A model generated the notes under the pieces. It was not told the origin of the DNA. It ran no database searches and saw only the letters and a program-made list of their open reading frames with translations. Positions 46,601-57,882 of a stretch of DNA of 64,000 nucleotides are shown here, one piece after another (positions within the stretch are counted from its first letter, which is position 1; each line of letters opens with the position of its first letter). Where the stretch lies: contig JASWHV010000005.1 in NCBI GenBank assembly GCA_030760725.1, positions 96,478,622 through 96,542,621 on the forward strand, written 5' to 3'. This stretch comes from Neostapfia colusana (Eukaryota > Streptophyta > Magnoliopsida > Poales > Poaceae). Position numbers and translations under genes: made by a program.

Positions 46601-47511
46601 TGTGTTGATTATCGGGCACGAGAGCGTCTGTGCCGGCCGGACGCCGGCGACCATAGAGCAGCGATGAAAACGCTTGCGAGCTGAGACGGCAGTGGGTGGG
46701 AGAACGTCGGTCGGCCGGGGCACCGTGAGAACAACCGAGTGGGCGTCGCGCTGGCGTATTGACTCGCGGTTTTCACCGTGCGGTGGCCTCGTTCACTCGG
46801 GCGCAGGAGCAGGAGGTGTCGAGCGCTAATCGCCGGCTGCCGGATGACTCGCCCGAGCTGCCTTCGGCCTTAAGCCTGCTGACCAGTGGGCCCTCCTCTC
46901 CCCCCTAATGTATTTTCCATTTTTCATCTCTGTTTTTGCTGAACATATCTCCAGCTACTCACAATTGAATGTGAGACTTAATCACCAAGTCATAGTTTAA
47001 ATTTGGTTTCCCATATTTGAACTTTGTTTGGCTAAACTTGCTTCATGTTTAAACTGAAATTCAAATTTGATTTTGAATTATTGCAAATTTAGCTCTTGAC
47101 AAGATGAACTCCAATGGGGATAAAAATTGGTGGGCTAACTTAGAAAAATGTGCTGAGTTTGAACATGAAGCTAACTTTTGAATTTGAGGGATGAAAGTTG
47201 CCGCAATTTGAATTTACCTTCAAATTGGCCTCTTTTTCAAATACCTCCAAAAGTGCCTCAAAAAGTGTTGGATTTGCATGAAACTTGGCTTGAACCTTCC
47301 CAAGACTTTTCAAGTCCTAGGGGTGAGCTCAACCTCTCATGTTCATGTGTAGAAATCCTACTTTGTGAAAATGAAGGCTTTCCCCTCTAATCACTCTTTT
47401 GATGGAGGTTACTTGCTCTTCACAATTTTTTCTAAGATATCCACAATAAAAACTGTGGTGTTGTGAGGTGATGAAAAAGTTTTTGCAAGTCCCTTTTCAT
47501 GGGCTTTTACA
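43671..47511 (-). mobile_element. Solo LTR I (3841 bp) inside CACTA
   Basis: TGTGGTGGAC at 43671 and GGGCTTTTACA at 47511, flanked by CCTCC at 43666-43670 and 47512-47516. It shares blocks with the LTRs of B and E (ATCGCAGAGGGTGGTGCCGC near 43700; CAAACCGAGGCTTGC near 45020), and its last about 60 bases resemble the reverse complement of J's first bases. No internal region. Open frames within it are not genes. Confidence 0.88.
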
Positions 47512-47516
47512 CCTCC

Positions 47517-47653
47517 AAACGGCAGTTCAGTGATGACAGGTCTTGGAAGTGGTGATCTCGTGCCAAGGATTGTCACGCCGGCTAGGGGCCGCCCCTTATG
47601 CACGTTGTTCAAAATGTTTTCACAGGCGGTCTTTACTTGAAGGAAAAACAGAG
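47517..47653 (-). pseudogene. CACTA ORF exon, part upstream of solo LTR I
   Basis: On the minus strand coding character starts near a possible splice acceptor (CTTCAAG at about 47653) and reads NVHKGRPLAGVTILGTRSPL and VITELPFGG up to the LTR. A longer apparent ORF (47409-47864) runs on into the LTR by chance. Function unknown; the position between TNP2 and the 3' end is that of a second CACTA gene. Confidence 0.5.
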
Positions 47654-47699
47654 GAAAATTATATGCGCACACGAACCGAGGAAAACAGAGCTCACACGT

Positions 47700-48492
47700 A
47701 AACATAGAGATGGAGCTGGCCATGGCTTCAAAGGACATACCCAGGTCTGAAAGCTCCCACACGTTGTGGGGTCTGGGGAAGGGAATTTCTAGGCAGCCTT
47801 CCCCTTGCTTATTTTGCAAGGAGGCTGATTCGAAGTGTATTTCACTATTGAAGTCTAAGGCCAACTCAAAGCCAATATTTCACTGTATGAATTTTGTTAT
47901 TTTTTTAAAGCATTCCAACATGTCAAAATTCAAATATTAAAAGAGAAAATTTGTCAAATTAAAATATTAAAGCTTCATTACAATATTACAAATATATATA
48001 AATATATGTCATACATTTTTTCCAGCATTGACATCTTCTCGCATATAGGGTTTCAAATCCTTATTAATGCTTCTTTCTACGAGCTTGATGTTGTCTGGAT
48101 CGATGAAAAGGTACATATCTTCATATTGATTATATTCCTCTTCATTATCTCCCACATTCTCGACCCCAACAATATTTTGCTTTCCAGAAACAACTACGTG
48201 CATCTTCTCAGTTCCTAGATCCTATACATAAAAACTTGTGCAATACGATCGGCGAGAACCCACGGATCATCTTTGTAACCCACTTTGTTCTAGTCTACCA
48301 GTGTCAGCCCGTAGTTGTCCACTTTCACACCATTCTTTCGCCATAATCGAGTTCCCATATTTCCTCTATGAACCCGAAGTATCTGGTCTTCTGCCCTTGT
48401 GGATCATCCTCTATACGAACACCACTATTTTGTGCAACACTCTTATCGTATTTTTCCTTAGTGTAAAATGTGTAACCATTAATATCATATGC
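47700..48492. other. CACTA interior without recognised gene
   Basis: A+T-rich sequence between the split ORF and TNP2. No conserved coding signal; probably introns or spacer. Confidence 0.55.
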
Positions 48493-51320
48493 TTACCATG
48501 ATGTCACCAAAGCAAATGGGCCAGAAGCTAACTTCTTCATTGTTGCCACTTCATCAGAGTCTCCATATGATATATTTTTGTCCATTAACCATTCAGTGAA
48601 ACATCTTATGTGTTCTTTCATGATCCAATCCTCTATGCGGCCTTGGTTTTTTCCGCGAAGCTCAATTTCGTGTTCCTCGGTGTACGACTCAGCTATTGCG
48701 AGCTGTTGTAGTATACCAAAATGGGCACAGTGTACTAATTTATAATCCTGAATGATAAAAGTTTTCTTACCCACTTTGCCTGTCCCACATAGTCTACCCT
48801 CATGTACTGGTATAGGCACACCTATCAGCTTTCCATCTTTGATGCAATCAGCGCAACCCTCAGTCACTTCTTCAGTAGTGTATCCTTCCATAATTGAACC
48901 CTTTGGGTGAGCACGTTCCGCACATAACCCTTTAATACTCCTAAATATCTCTCCAACGGAAACATATGATGTAAATATAGTGGCCCCAATGCTCTTATCT
49001 GATCAACAAAATGTATGATTAGGTGTACATGCATATTGAAAAAAGGATGGTGGGAAAAACATCTCAAGCTTGCATATAGTATCGACGATGTACGTTTTCA
49101 AATAGTCTAGGTCTTCCCAAGCTATCACCTTTTCCAATACTGTCTTGAAGAAGTAACACAAACATGTGATGACAACTTTTACATGCTCAAGTTTGATGAC
49201 CCTTATTGCAATGGCAAGGAACACTGTTATCATCATGTGACGATCGTGAGAATTATAGCCGAATAAAAACAAGTCTTTCATCGAGACTAGTTTGTAGATA
49301 TTGGATTAGAAACTCGTGGGCACTCTGATCCCACGCAAGCATTCGCAAATTGCCTTTTTCTCATGTAATGTCAAGTTGTAGCTTGCTGGGGGAAGGTAAT
49401 GCTTCCCACTGGCCTTTTATACCGGGTGAAGCTCTGGTCTCATGTCAAGATTTACTAGGTCCATATGTGATTTTAATCCGCCCTTTGTTTTCCTCGGCAT
49501 GTCCAGCAAGGTTCCAATGATGCTGTCAAATACATTCTTTGTAACGTGCATCAAATCAATACTATGGAAAATTTCCAGGTTCTTCCAATACGGAAGATAC
49601 TTGAAAAAAATCGATTGTTTCTTGAAAGCCGTGTCAGTTGTATCACCCAAAGATGAAGTTTTCTTTCTCTTTGTTCCTTTACATTTTTTGCCCTTACCAA
49701 AAGCAACCTGAATGTTCTTGACCATTTCGAACATGAGTTTTCCACTGTAATGTTTTGGTGCAGTATCTTTTTCGACTGTTTTATCAAATTGTTGTTTCAT
49801 CTTCCTATACTTGTGTGTATCAGTCAAGAACCGCCGGTGTCTCATGTACACCGTCTTTCTAGATGAAGTGAGGTACAAAAATCCAGTTCGATCCACGCAC
49901 CTTACACAACCTTTCTTCCCTTTCATTTGTCCCGACAATGTAAACAGTATGGGATAATCATGCACGGTAACGACTATCATTGCTCTTAGTGTGAAATACT
50001 CCCGCTTGTACTCATCCCATGTACCTACCCCTTTATTCCATAGTTTTGCCATATCTTCAATTAGAGGTTCCAAGAACACATGAATTTCAATGACGGGATG
50101 TTTCGGACCTTGTATAAGAATAGATAACAAAATATATTTCCTTTGGTGACACAACCACCTTGGTAGATTGTACATCATTAATACCACGGGCCATGTGTTG
50201 TGTATGCTCATTTTTCACCAAACGGATTTATTTCATCTGTACCCAAGGCAAACCTTACATTTCTGATTTCCTTTGCTAACTCTAGATCTTGAATATCAAA
50301 ATTTTTCCACTGGGTTGCATCACCAGGGTGTCGAATATATTTTTCATTCTTCCCGCGCTGCTCAAGAATGCCAACGCATAAGTTCAGCTTCCCTAGGGTT
50401 TGAGAACAAACGCTTCAAGCGTTCAATTACTCGAAGGTACCACATCACCAAGGCAGGATTTTTTTCTCTTATTCTTCCCGCCTGCATCGTTAGAAGTATC
50501 GTCATTGTCACCTTCAGGGCCAATAATATTCTTCTTATTCCTCAAGGTCTTATTCATGTTGGTAACATACTGATGATTGTAGTCCTTCTTGTATCTACTG
50601 ACACCACAGATGGGGCATCTAGTTGCGAGCTCATGCTCTTTGCGATACAGAATACAATGGTTCACACAAGCGTGTGTTTTTGTCACACCTAGTGACATCG
50701 AGCAAAGAAGTTTCTTCGCTTTATAAGTGATTCTGGGCAGTCTATTGAGATTTGGAAGAATTTCTGCCAAAGGATTCAAAAGATCAGAGAAACTACAATC
50801 GGACCATCCGTGTGTGGCTTTCAACTTTAGTAGTTCTAGGACTGCACGCAATGTAGTAAACTCTTTATCACAACCCTTTGATTCATCATATAAGAGCTCC
50901 GTCGCCGCATTCTGCAATATCTCTATTTTACTTAAACCTTTACTTGCTCCCATAGAAATCAATAGATGTGGTTCGATGTGACGCAACATCTCCTCACAAT
51001 CAAACTCATCATCATCCTGATTGTCATACCATAATCAATATGAGCATTATCGTCATCAGAACCTCTCTCATCATTCGTATCTAACTCACCATGCTCTGTC
51101 CATATTGTGTAGTCTTTTTTGAAACCTCTTTTCACCAAATGAGATTGAATTACTATAGTATATATCCAAGCAATCTTATTTTCATAGTCGATACATGGAC
51201 ATAATATGTCATCTATCTTTTGCATCTTCGCATGTCTCTTGGACGCTTCAATAAAGTTTGCAACATTTTGAATGTACATAATATCAGGTCTTGGCATGTT
51301 GTACATCCAAGTTTGGCGGT
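48493..51320 (-). pseudogene. TNP2-type CACTA transposase, interrupted
   Basis: On the minus strand: transposase-associated N-terminal domain (RQTWMYNMPRPDIMYIQNVA, CPCIDYENK, HLVKRGFKKDYTIWTEHGE; 50959-51320); the lead-in of the TNP2 domain (50423-50989; CPICGVSRYKKDYNHQY); the core (49417-50211; TWPVVLMMYNLPRWLC, VHDYPILFTLSGQMKGKKGC, IFHSIDLMHVTKNVFDSIIG); the DUF4218-like region (48864-49281; HMFPLERYLGVLKGYVRN); and the C-terminal part to 48493 (CFTEWLMDKNISYGDSDEV). Frames change between blocks, some perhaps by introns, but in-frame stops in 50212-50422 suggest decay. G's insertion at 51321 removes the start. It would bind element ends and excise and insert the DNA. Confidence 0.9.
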
Positions 51321-54300
51321 TGTAACACCCCAAAACCTGTTAAAGAGGGGAATTTAAAATTTTTGGATGTATTGCATGTGGTGAAACAATTCAAATTCAA
51401 ACTGGAATTCAAATTTGAATCAGAACAGAAAAGGAAAAGGAAAAGGAAAAATAAAAACGGCCAGTGGGTCGAAACCCACCTCAGCCGGCCCAAAGCCCGC
51501 GACCGCTTCCCCCCTCCCCCTCTCTCTGACGCGTGGGGCCCGCGTGTCATCTCCCTCCCCCCGCGCGCGCCCAACCGCCACGCTACTTCCGCGCCGATCG
51601 CCGCTGCCATGCCCGATTTTCTTGCTCCGGAGCTGCGATCTCCAGCCCACGCATTGCTGCACATCTAAACCAACCCCTGACGCCCTCCCTCGCCCATTTA
51701 AACGCCAAAATCCGCCCCTTTTTCCTCCCTGATCGGCCCGCCTTAGTTCCCGGTGAGAACCGAAGCTCCCATCGCCGTTTTCCTTCAATCCTCGTCCGGA
51801 ATCTCTGATCTAACGGGCTTGTTGTGTTCCACCGCCGCCGGGGAGTCTTGCAGGTGAAGGAAACCCGGTGTTTCGCGCTCTAGACACAGCTCCGGTGAGC
51901 ACCGCCGCGTTTTCCCCTCGGACCTCGTCGCCGACCGCCTTCCAGGGCCTCCGAGCTCAAGAAAAACCATGAGGTGAGATCCCCTACCTACCCTCTTCCG
52001 TTCTATGCCAAGAAATCCAAGTTTTAGGAAGTATAGACTAAAACCCGAAACTCTCCGACGAGATCGCCGCCTCCCGCCGCCGCGCGCCGCCGGGCAGCGC
52101 CGCCCGCACACGGCCAGGGCGACGTGGCCCCATGAGGCCCGTCCATTTTAAATCGTGTGGCCCCGAATAGATCTAACCCGTACCGTTTCACATTATAATC
52201 TCAGCCGTCTGTTTTAAATCCAACGGCCCACGACAGCCCCGCGTTATAAAGGCCAGGAATCTTACGCACTACCCCCTGGGGATCTCGGAAAACACGAGCT
52301 AGCCCTAAAAACTTCTGATCTAGCCCCTGGACCTTCAGAAATCCATATAAATTCATTTAGAAATCAGTTTTAGCCCCTGGACTTAATAAAAATTATGAAA
52401 ACCTCCCTGTTTTGTGTAATTAGGCCCCTGAAGATTTAGGAAATAGTAAAGTAGACCCTGCAGTAGGGTGGATTTGCCCTTTAGACCCTATAGGGTATTA
52501 AATTCAGAAATTTGAACATATGAGTAGAATTTAAATTCAAATGGTGATGTAAACACATGTGCAAATACAAATGTAAATTTCCCTAGCACTTGGAAAACAT
52601 TTAGAATGAGTTGAGAACTGATTTTAGGCTGAAATGAAATCTGACCAAGTGCTGTTTACTTTTATTACTTCTGGAAATTCATTTTTAGGCTAGAAAATAA
52701 TTCTGAAAATAGGTAAAATAAATTTAATTTGATCCCCATCAGAGAGGAAGTTCAAAGATATTTTATTGAACATTTCAGATCAGAGCCTATTCTGTTTAGG
52801 TGATATGTCTTACTATTTTAATATTAAAGTTCACTTTTAGGCATAGAAAATAAATCTGATAATATAGGAAAATAGGTATGCATAATTAGAAAATGTTACA
52901 TGAGGTCTCCAAATCCAAAAACTTCAAATTAAGATTTTGTAGAATATCTGAAAAACCTATTTGGAGTAGGAAATTATCTTTCATGCAAATTTTGTGGCTA
53001 AGAAGTGTATTAATTAAATATAGAGAATTTGTTCAAATTGGAAATTCATATATAGTGTGCAATTAGAAATCTGAATACAAAAGTTATAAATAATATATAT
53101 ATATATTTAAAAGTGCATGTAGGCCTAAAATCAACACATCTAGGGTAACCACAACACTTAAAAATGTGAATGACTTTCATATGTATGTATGTGTGGTTTG
53201 CATGAGTGGAAGTGTGGACTATGGCTTATGGAATGTTGTTTTCTTTTGCTATGTGTGTATTGGCATGAGTAGAACCAGCCCCAGAGCAGGTTCTCACCTT
53301 TCAAGATCAAGACTTTCCATTCCCAGAGCAGCAGGAAGAAGGCAAGTGTCCTTGACCACTTTGATCCTATACTAGGATGTGTAGTTAGAATTTAATTGCA
53401 TTGTCAATTTGGAATATGATACCCAAACTAGGAAGTTTACCTACATTTTCATTATCTTATTTCCTTGTAGCCTAGATTAGGATTTATTTTATTATGCCAT
53501 TTATTTATATACTTATGCTTAGCCATGCTTAGAATTGGATAAGTGGGATATGATATCATGAACTTATTTACCTTACTATTGAATGAGATATTATGAGTTA
53601 TGTGGAGGTAGGGATCGAGGCAAGTTGGATGATTTGGTTGGTGCTGTGTGCACGAGACTCGGGTTTATGTTTAGTGCTTGCCTAGATCCTAAGGACCGGT
53701 TCATGGAGCATGTAACCTGGCTTTTTCATGCCAACCATATGCTTAGATAGGGCAGCTTGTCCAATTAATTAGGTGTATCTCCGACGTAGTATGGGTGTGT
53801 GGATGGTGCGTGGAATAGGTGTCAGCTGGACTACCATATGAACCGCAAGGCTCAAGAGGGGGCCATTGCAGCGGGGTTGGAGCCTCTTGTATGCTGTTAG
53901 GGCTGAAACCTCAGTGGGCCTACGCTCATCGGAAATCGCTTTGTAAAGGCCTCGTAGTGATCTCCTGGCTACACACCTGGGAAGTGTGAACGTGGTTCGT
54001 GGCCACTAGCATAATGGAGGTTTTGTTAGTCCACCCGGCAACGGGGGATTAAATCACTACATTTGGGTACAGTGGTGCAAACTCTGCAGAGTCAAAACTG
54101 ACATGATAGCCGTGCTCACGGTCAAGAGCGGCTTGGACTTATTCATGATTAGAGGATGATAAATTTGGAAGTTGAGGATGTTAAGCGGGGATCATAACAT
54201 TGGAAATGTTGTTATGGTTACTTAATTTTGATGACGGGTTGGGAGATTGGGACCATTTCACCTATGTAGTAATGTAGGTGCTTTATAAGCTAAGGTGATA

Positions 54301-54745
54301 GGTAGGAATTGCGTAGTGCTTTAACCATGAGTTCAACCTCTCCTTGCTCTAGCCATGCATGACATAATTTTCCCACACTTGCTGAGTACCAACAGTACTC
54401 AAGCTTGCTTTTCTGTTGGTTTAAATTGATGCTCAGGCCAAGGGAATGAAGTGGTGTTCAATGACCAAGACTTCGAACCCGAAGAAGGATTCTAGGTTCA
54501 CGGAGTCCCCCGGGCAACACCTGTGACGGAGCCCACAAGATTTATATTCCGCTGCTGTTTTATTTACATGTTATGAACATATTATCGTCCATCGAGACAT
54601 TATGCTATGTAAGACAAATTTTATATTTGAACTCTTGGCTTGTAATAAATGATGCTTTACTATTTGTCATCACATGTATGAGAAAATGATCCTGGCATAC
54701 ATGTGATATTCACTCGGTTGCTCTTTGGAGAAACCGGGTGTGACA
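51321..54745 (+). repeat. Element G 5' LTR (3425 bp)
   Basis: TGTAACACCC start and GGGTGTGACA end. It is GC-rich in the first 900 bases, then A+T-rich with a TA run at about 53092-53107. Blocks shared with F: GGCAAGTG...CTTGACCA near 53342 (F 36379) and CTCTGCAGAGT...CATGATAGCCGTGCT near 54080 (F 37090). No gene. Confidence 0.93.
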
Positions 54746-54749
54746 AAAG

Positions 54750-54762
54750 TGGTATCAGAGCC
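54750..54762 (+). other. Element G primer-binding site (tRNA-iMet)
   Basis: TGGTATCAGAGCC, four bases after the LTR, identical to that of A. Confidence 0.93.
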
Positions 54763-54968
54763 AAGGTTGCCCGTAGGAACGTGGACCTAGGTAGAAATAG
54801 ATGTATTTAAGGACCCTATGTTCTAAAAAAACTATTTTACAAAAGGTGTGGGTTGAAAGTGTTATTTAATGGGGTCACTTTATTTGTTTATCTTGCCCCA
54901 ACTTTTATTCAAAATACAATCTTTATTTAATTCTTATCTAACTTGATTTTAAATGCTTTATGTTTTAG

Positions 54969-55778
54969 ATGGTTCGCATGGTCCGCACAGCCCGTAAGTC
55001 CACCGGAGGGAGACTTCCTGTAGCTGCCCTTGCCTTGAGGGAGGAGAACCGCCCGGTAACGTACCACTCCTACGGGTTGGCAGTAGGAGGCTTCTTGCGC
55101 CGTCTTCGGCGTATGCTCTACACCGCCGGCAATGTTGGCAAGATGATCATACACTACAGCTCCACCAGGACCATCCAAGAGAAGCGTGAAGAATGGAGCT
55201 CAGAGATGAGGATTATCCATGAAAACCAGCTTCTCAAGATCCACCGCTCTCCAGCTTGTCAGGCGACTCAGGCCGATGCTGAGAAGGATATCACCTGGGA
55301 GGCCATAACCTGCCAGAGTTACATCAACCGTCACCACCTGGACAGGACTGAGTACTTGTATGTCCTCCAGCGTGAGAGTGGCACCGTGGAGTACAAGTAC
55401 CCGCCAGTGCAGCAGGGGACTTCCCACGAGCACATGGACCTGTGCCTGGAGGATGCAGCTATGCTCAGCACTCGACTGCAGGAGTGCCAGCAGGAGCTTC
55501 AGGATGTTCGTGACACCCTGAAGGAGACTGAGGCGTTGCTTCGCGCCAGCTTGAGGACGAGAGAAAGAGGAGATGGGAATGAACTGTGTGTCACCGTGAA
55601 TGACACGTGGACTCCTGACTCCCCAGACCGCTGGGCGAGCAAACGTCGCCGCACTTCTACACCAGCAGCTTCCCCTCCTAAAGCAGAATCAGAGGGCAGC
55701 CACAATGATGAGGAAGACCCCGACGAGCCAGCTCAGTGGTACGAGTTGTTAGAATTATTTCCCCTTATTTCCGCATGA
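54969..55778 (+). CDS. Element G extra ORF upstream of gag (ORF0-like), intact
   Basis: 269 residues, ATG 54969 (MVRMVRTARKSTGG, basic start). Residues about 60-140 are mixed and globular (TWEAITCQSYINRHHLDRTE). Residues about 158-195 form a likely coiled coil (MLSTRLQECQQELQDVRDTL). A basic, possibly nuclear-localising KRRRTSTP lies near 228, followed by an acidic tail (EEDPDEPAQW). It is 223 bases after the LTR and ahead of gag. A's decayed ORF0 has a comparable coiled coil and acidic part. The family is known in RIRE3/RIRE8 as orf0 without assigned function; a structural or nuclear role is a guess. Confidence 0.75.
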   Translation: MVRMVRTARKSTGGRLPVAALALREENRPVTYHSYGLAVGGFLRRLRRMLYTAGNVGKMIIHYSSTRTIQEKREEWSSEMRIIHENQLLKIHRSPACQATQADAEKDITWEAITCQSYINRHHLDRTEYLYVLQRESGTVEYKYPPVQQGTSHEHMDLCLEDAAMLSTRLQECQQELQDVRDTLKETEALLRASLRTRERGDGNELCVTVNDTWTPDSPDRWASKRRRTSTPAASPPKAESEGSHNDEEDPDEPAQWYELLELFPLISA

Positions 55779-55967
55779 TTATCGTGTAGTCGAGTCAATA
55801 ACCCCTATATTTGCTTGTTAGTGTTGGTGTGTGACGTGAGTCGTGGAAGCCATAGGCACCTGTCCACAACCTTGTCTTTAAGTTGCTTTGTTTTGGTGTG
55901 TGAACCCCTATGAATCAATAGTGCATTTATTTTCACGTGAGACATGACGCTCAAAGATCTATATGAA
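55779..55967 (+). other. Element G spacer before H insertion
   Basis: Untranslated sequence resumed at 61527-61640 after H. Possible H duplication ATGAA (55963-55967) versus GTGAA (61527-61531), one mismatch. Confidence 0.6.
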
Positions 55968-56049
55968 TGACGGTACCCTCAATACCGGGTACCCCCGCGC
56001 ACAGGGTAAAACTTCCTACGGACCTCGCCCCCTCTGCAGGGCCGAGGTT

Positions 56050-56460
56050 TGAAGGCGCCACATGTCCAGCGGGGCCGGAGCTCCCCTCTCCACGGAGGAT
56101 AGCTCCGAGCCTGCCACGTGGCCCAGGAGGCCGGACCTCACCCCCTCTGCAGGGGCGAGCTCCAAAGGCGCCATGTGTCCAGGGGGCCGGAGCTCCCCTC
56201 CCCTCGAAGGATAGCTCCGGGCCTGCCGCGTGGCCTAGGAGGCCAGACCTCGCCCCCTCCGCAAGGGCGAGCTCTGAAGGCGCCACGTGTCCGGCAGGGC
56301 CGGGGCTCTCCCCTTCTCAAAGGATAGCTCCAAGCCTGCCACGTGGCCCAGAAGACCGGACCTCGCCCCCTGCACGGGAGTGAGCTCCGAAGGCTCCACG
56401 TGTCCGGCGGAGCCGGAGCTCCCCTCTCCTCAGAGGAGAGCTCTTGGTCCGACACGTGCC
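56050..56460 (+). repeat. G-box tandem repeats in H 5' LTR
   Basis: Eight CACGTG or CACGTG-derived sites at about 55-base spacing: CACATG 56059, CACGTG 56114, CATGTG 56171, CGCGTG 56228, CACGTG 56282, 56340, 56397 and 56453. Every decayed site differs at the central CpG or neighbouring bases. Units alternate GCGCCACGTGTCC and GCCACGTGGCC. Confidence 0.85.
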
Positions 56461-56852
56461 AGCAGAGCAGTGCTGCCGCCCGGCGCGGTAGGCTGCGGGA
56501 GTAAAGGCGCGCCATGCCTTTACGGTACAAAGCACTCAAGACCCGCGCCTTCCCGAGACGAAGAGGCGCAGCGCACGCCTGTCAGGAGGCGCTGTGACCA
56601 GTCACAGTCAGGACAGGCGTACAGTGTCTGAAGATGCAGGCCATTGAAGGCAGCGACAAGACCGGACAAGACATGCCCTGCCGCCCCTGCCATCGCCAAC
56701 TTTACTACACGCTACACTTAGCCTGAGGCATGGGCAGGGCGGCAGGACGAGGACTTCGACGCCAGCGCCAAGACATAATAGCTGATAGGAAATCACCTCG
56801 GGGCCACCTGTCGGGTCCCGGGCCCACCTTGTATGCCGCTCGAGCCACGGAC

Positions 56853-56860
56853 TATAAAAG
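56853..56860 (+). promoter_or_regulatory. Element H 5' LTR TATA box
   Basis: TATAAAAG in GGACTATAAAAGGCTCGGG, conserved with D and with H's 3' LTR (61188-61195). Confidence 0.75.
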
Positions 56861-57192
56861 GCTCGGGTAGGCAACGTTAGCAAAGGTTGGCACTCCAGCC
56901 ATTCACACCCTTGGGTTCGAACTCTGTGAACTCGCATCCTAGGCATTACTCACCCTCAAGCTCAGTACTCCAGTTCTGGGAACAAGCAATACAGCGAGCA
57001 CGTCTGCTCACCGTGGACGTAGGGTTTTACGCTCCGGCGGCCTGAACCATGTAAAACTCAACGTGTCAAGCTTCTACCTCACTCGTCCCTAACGCTGAAG
57101 CTCTCCGCAAGTGTCTAGCCCCTCCGAAAAAGAATCTCCGCGGGCTGCCCAGAGCAGGTACGGGGGAAGTGTCGACCACACACTTCGACATT

Positions 57193-57210
57193 TGGCGCAC
57201 CAGGAAGGGG
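57193..57210 (+). other. Element H primer-binding site
   Basis: TGGCGCACCAGGAAGGGG, one base different from D's (CpG to CpA). Confidence 0.75.
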
Positions 57211-57882
57211 CTTTTCCCTTGCGCGACGAGCTTACTCCGACAAAAATGACGAAGCTTCCTTCAGCGGCAAGCTCTCCTCGCCCATGTTCTCCAGATCGTG
57301 CGGTACCGGCAGACGCCCTGGCGCCACCGGTCCGTGCATGGGAGCCCGAGACAAGCGCTCCGACGCTACCCCAGTAAGTTCACCATGCATTTTTAGGTGT
57401 TTATTTAAATTACGCATTAATTTATATGATCTCCTCCCCACACTCTAGACAGTGTACATCCATTGTACACTCGGCTCCTCTTTCCTACTCTCATGCATAG
57501 TCGATATTTGCCATCCTACTGAATGCAGTAGTGCTTGGGGTACCTGCCAGAGGCCCGGGGGCCTTTGGACCTCCCCCTGTAAGGGTACTGTAACGTCAGT
57601 TGGTCTCCTACAGGAAAATACCTACGCCGGACCGGGGGGTCAGGAGCCTTGCTTTGCCCGGTCTTGCACCCAAAGCATGCGCACTCTGTCCCCCAGCGCT
57701 ACGGTCTGAGTACTAGGGGGCCGGACGGTAACACCCTGACTAGGGCTGGGGGCCAAACCTCCGGGACCAAGTGCACTGGGATACCCAAGCCCCGTATTCC
57801 GTCCCATGACAGTAAGCCAAATGAGACTAAGGGACAGGAAAGGGAGGGCCCCTGAGCAGCGCCCGACCTCACCCCCTCAGCG
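57211..57882 (+). other. Element H internal remnant shared with D
   Basis: 57211-57290 follows D's leader and gag start (GACGAAGCTTCCTTCA). 57299-57345 resembles D at 14003-14060 (GGTACCGGCAG, CTGGCGC, CGTGCATG). 57390-57880 matches D's 3' region. No open gene. Confidence 0.75.

Larger units (their letters stand above)
41728..51320 (-). mobile_element. CACTA (En/Spm-type) transposon, 3' part, split by I and G
   Basis: The left terminus CACTACTACAAAAACC at 41728 is a canonical CACTA inverted-repeat end; 41725-41727 (ACA) is the expected 3-bp duplication. Subterminal CACAGGCGG-type repeats follow. On the minus strand the order from the right is TNP2 (51320-48493), an ORF split by solo LTR I, a Pro-rich ORF (42896-42294) and the 3' end. 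G inserted at 51321 in TNP2's N-terminus. The 5' terminus is outside the window. Confidence 0.9.
55968..57190 (+). repeat. Element H 5' LTR
   Basis: TGACGGTACC start (TGTCGG in the other copy), inverted repeat GGTACCC/GGGTACC in the first 24 bases, a G-box repeat block at 56050-56460, TATAAAAG at 56853-56860 and TTCGACA end. Apparent open frames across the repeats are compositional. Confidence 0.92.

Noticed and set aside
47409..47864. 151-codon minus-strand open frame as one gene
   Set aside because: It reads through the right end of solo LTR I at 47511; only 47517-47653 has coding character, and the true continuation is at 43670.
50273..50692. 139-codon plus-strand open frame
   Set aside because: Opposite the TNP2 transposase, which has clear domain similarity on the minus strand.
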